From: Actinomyces viscosus
GTDB lineage: Bacteria; Bacteroidota; Bacteroidia; Flavobacteriales_D; Crocinitomicaceae
Length of the DNA stretch: 5,568 nucleotides
Assembly: GCA_943326975.2 (NCBI GenBank)
Contig: CALPVI020000143.1
Span: 1 to 5,568 of the forward strand
Reading direction: 5' to 3'
Shown here: piece by piece, positions 4,369 to 5,568 of the stretch
Numbering within the stretch: position 1 is the stretch's first letter
Layout: each line of letters starts with the position of its first letter
Notes under the pieces: generated by a model
Database searches by the model: none
Seen by the model: only the letters and a program-made list of their open reading frames with translations
Told to the model about the DNA's origin: nothing
Made by a program: the position numbers and the translations under genes

Positions 4369-5568
4369 TCAAAAATTTAAAAAACTAGGCAATAATTTTT
4401 CCGGGTAATTCTGAAATGAAACAGGTCTTACAAATCGTTTAATAGAATCTATGCCTACCGCTGTGAATCTGCTATCTGATGAGGCAGGATAAGGGCCTCC
4501 ATGATGCATTGCCGAAACAATTTCAACTCCTGTTGGAACACCATTAAATATCATTCTACCAACTTTAGATTGCATTCTAAAAATTATTTCTTTATTCTCT
4601 TGTATCACCTCTTCTTCGCAAAAAATAGACCCAGTCAATTGTCCATGTAAAGATGATAATGCTAACAACAACTCTTCCATAGAGTCACAAACAATCATCA
4701 TTGAAAATGGCCCAAATACCTCATCTTGTAAATTTGGATTAGCAAGAAAAACTTTGCCAGAGCAAAATCCTAAAGTAGGCTTTGCAAAATTTGGATTTGG
4801 ATTTCCTTGCTTCTCTATTACTTCAATCAAATCTCTTCTTTGATCAACTAATGCTTGAAAATGATTATGCATATCAGGATGCAACATGCATTGAAAATCT
4901 TTTGAAAGTGTTTTGCTTATTAAATGGTCCTTAAATCTATCTAACAAATCATCATTTAATGCGAAAAGCAATCCTGGTTTAGTGCAAAATTGACCAGCAC
5001 TATTCGTAATAGACTCAGCTAATAAATCCGTCCAATTTTCAATTTTATCCGTATTTACTTTATTTGTCAGAACAACTACCGGATTAGAACTCCCCATTTC
5101 TGCAAATACAGGAATTAACTCTTCTCTTTTTCCTACTAACTCTAAAATACTCTTGCCTCCTTTTACACTTCCTGTAAAACCTATTGCTTTTACGAATTTA
5201 TGTTGAACTAATTTTTCACCAACTAGATAATCTTTCGTATTCAAATGTGAAAATATCCCTTCAGGCATACCCGATCTTTGAGCCGCTTTAATAACAAGAC
5301 TTGCCATTAAATCACTGGTTCCTGCATGCATTGGATGAGATTTAAATACCACTGAACAACCTGCAGCTAATGCAGCTACTGTATCACCGCCAATTGTTGA
5401 ATATGCAAAAGGAAAATTACTCGCTCCAAAAACCACAACTGGACCAATTGGAAACAATGCTTTTTTCAGCTCTGGCTTAACTGGATGTCTATTATAGTCT
5501 GGAGATTCATGTGTTATACTTCTCCATTCATCAATTAGTATTAAATCTGCAAAATTTAAAAGTTGCTG
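4369..5568 (-). CDS. Aldehyde dehydrogenase, alpha-ketoglutarate semialdehyde type (N-terminus outside window)
   Basis: This is the C-terminal 399 residues of a cytoplasmic NAD(P)-dependent aldehyde dehydrogenase. The frame is open to the right edge. An in-frame TTG at 5457 is internal: 37 further codons upstream are coding and match the family (for example DYNRHPVKP). About 90-130 residues are missing, given a usual length near 480-525. Motifs, numbered from the edge: FGASNFPF (47-54) and K76 in KSHP for the cofactor, FTGS (131-134), general-base Glu 157 in AEMGSSNP, nucleophile Cys 195 in GQFCTKPG, and EVFGP (from 283). The forms GASNFPFAYS, EMGSSNP and GQFCTKPG are those of 2,5-dioxopentanoate dehydrogenase, which oxidises alpha-ketoglutarate semialdehyde to alpha-ketoglutarate in pentose, glucarate or hydroxyproline breakdown. 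Which pathway applies depends on genes beyond the edge. It ends in TGA with no clear terminator. Confidence 0.92.
   Translation of the reverse strand, partial: QQLLNFADLILIDEWRSITHESPDYNRHPVKPELKKALFPIGPVVVFGASNFPFAYSTIGGDTVAALAAGCSVVFKSHPMHAGTSDLMASLVIKAAQRSGMPEGIFSHLNTKDYLVGEKLVQHKFVKAIGFTGSVKGGKSILELVGKREELIPVFAEMGSSNPVVVLTNKVNTDKIENWTDLLAESITNSAGQFCTKPGLLFALNDDLLDRFKDHLISKTLSKDFQCMLHPDMHNHFQALVDQRRDLIEVIEKQGNPNPNFAKPTLGFCSGKVFLANPNLQDEVFGPFSMMIVCDSMEELLLALSSLHGQLTGSIFCEEEVIQENKEIIFRMQSKVGRMIFNGVPTGVEIVSAMHHGGPYPASSDSRFTAVGIDSIKRFVRPVSFQNYPEKLLPSFLNF

Noticed and set aside
5455..5457. TTG as the start of the aldehyde dehydrogenase
   Set aside because: The frame stays open for 37 more codons to the edge with family-like sequence, so this is an internal Leu codon in a gene cut by the window.

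Overview
The window looks like a chromosomal segment of a low-GC member of the Bacteroidota, most likely a flavobacterium-type organism. The evidence is the gene order rplM-rpsI-rpsB-tsf with Bacteroidota-style protein ends, AT-rich third codon positions, near-complete absence of Shine-Dalgarno sequences, and a textbook Bacteroidota promoter (TTG, 20-bp spacer, TATCTTTG) in front of rplM. Every gene lies on the minus strand, so transcription runs from the right edge towards position 1. The genus cannot be fixed from the sequence alone.

Right to left, which is 5' to 3' for the genes: 5568-4369 holds the C-terminal 399 residues of an aldehyde dehydrogenase of the alpha-ketoglutarate semialdehyde (2,5-dioxopentanoate) type; its N-terminus lies outside the window. 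After 100 bp comes a 322-residue protein of unknown function (4268-3300) with one N-terminal membrane anchor, a long coiled coil and a C-terminal beta-type domain, preceded by a possible promoter. Forty-five bp further is a 127-residue RRM RNA-binding protein (3254-2871) with a basic Asn/Lys-rich tail; the pair may be one transcript, closed by a clear intrinsic terminator at 2844-2818. Next is a 257-residue crotonase-superfamily protein (2790-2017) that keeps only one of the two classical hydratase glutamates.

The left part is the translation operon. A strong promoter at 1958-1928 drives rplM (L13, GTG start), rpsI (S9, starting 1 nt after the rplM stop), rpsB (S2) and the first 39 codons of tsf (EF-Ts). 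Spacing is tight except for 112 bp between rpsI and rpsB, which carries a perfect 10-bp inverted repeat with a second small stem inside. It is not followed by a U-tract, so it looks like an RNA control element for rpsB-tsf rather than a terminator.

I see no mobile element, CRISPR, tRNA, rRNA or defence system. Most of the window is ordinary core genome. The points most worth a second look are the rpsB leader structure, the uncharacterised anchored coiled-coil protein next to the RRM gene, and the altered active site of the crotonase.
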